Assembly (NCBI GenBank): GCA_963832725.1
Contig: CAWHVG010000005.1
Location: 1,364,001 to 1,428,000, forward strand
Direction: 5' to 3'
Length of the DNA: 64,000 bases
DNA from: JAEZBP01 sp963832725
Lineage (GTDB): Bacteria > Myxococcota_A > Polyangia > Polyangiales > Sandaracinaceae
The notes under the pieces are model-generated. The model searched no databases, was not told the DNA's origin, and was given only the letters and a program-made list of their open reading frames with translations. Shown here piece after piece: positions 63,865-64,000 of the stretch (position 1 is its first letter; the number at the start of each line of letters is the position of its first letter). A program made the translations under genes and the position numbers.

Positions 63865-64000
63865 TCACCCCTCTTCGCGCAGGCCGAGCTCCTTCATCTT
63901 GGTCTGCAGGCTCTTGCGCGAGATCTTCAGCAGGCGCGCGGTGTGGGTGACGTTGCCCCCGGTCTGCTGGAGCGCGCGCACGATGAGCTCGCGCTCGACG
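63865..64000 (-). CDS. C-terminal end of a sigma-54/Fis-type regulator (partial)
   Basis: Only the last 44 codons before the TGA are seen; the gene starts beyond the right edge. They read as a Fis-type HTH: VERELIVRALQQTGGNVTHT, then ARLLKISRKSLQTKMKELGL. This is the usual end of NtrC-family activators. Confidence 0.75.
   Translation of the reverse strand, partial: VERELIVRALQQTGGNVTHTARLLKISRKSLQTKMKELGLREEG

Overview
The window is about 70% GC with strong GC3 bias and frequent GTG starts. Its gene content points to a myxobacterium (Myxococcota), probably of the Sandaracinaceae/Polyangiales type. The markers are PEGA-domain proteins, many lipoproteins with D/G/P-rich spacers, MopE-like DDDCDGxVDEGF repeats with a C-terminal Gly-rich/TM/Arg tail, an MglA-like GTPase beside a DUF4388 (PATAN) protein, bacterial enhancer-binding proteins, an FHA-GGDEF protein and a Ser/Thr kinase. 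A complete ectoine operon suggests a marine or salt-tolerant lineage. The assignment rests on gene content only.

Layout. 0-5 kb: DUF1232 protein (cut by the edge), PEGA protein, lipoprotein, an AT-rich repeat island and a TPR lipoprotein. 5-9.5 kb: ABC exporter operon (ATPase, FtsX-type permease, HlyD-type adaptor). 9.7-11.8 kb: a lipoprotein, then a secreted protein made of Cys/DSDSG repeats, then duplicated non-coding DNA. 11.8-16.9 kb: REC-HTH regulator, tRNA-Pro(CGG), rsmB, rseP and FHA-GGDEF. 17-20.4 kb: molybdate operon (XRE/periplasmic-binding regulator, modA, modB, modC), its genes overlapping by a few bases. 20.4-25.4 kb: small secreted protein, Cys-cluster (YkgJ-like) protein, sigma-54 activator, degenerate REC-GGDEF protein and a large Gly-rich lipoprotein. 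26-28.7 kb: a Bax1-like nuclease and XPB-like helicase pair. 29-35 kb: DoxX-like protein, queE, then a MarR regulator with ask-ectABC. 35-39 kb: bactofilin-like membrane protein, RMND1/YagE protein and an NtrC-type regulator. 39-45.5 kb: cysteine-rich surface proteins, lipoproteins and a protein kinase. 45.7-50.4 kb: hydrolase, membrane protein, MglA-like GTPase with a divergent DUF4388 protein, and a Cys-repeat protein. 50.4-59.2 kb: three large membrane proteins of glycosyltransferase type, a cystathionine-synthase-family enzyme, a pirin and a methyltransferase. 59.4-64 kb: GH44 lipoprotein, Lon protease and the end of a Fis-type regulator.

A property of the data matters for every reader. 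At least fifteen otherwise normal genes are broken by single-base frame shifts, nearly all +1. Seven of them are exactly the change GATC to GAATC or GATTC. I read these as base-calling errors, not pseudogenes or programmed frameshifting, and annotate across them. The coordinates of broken genes therefore span two or more reading frames.
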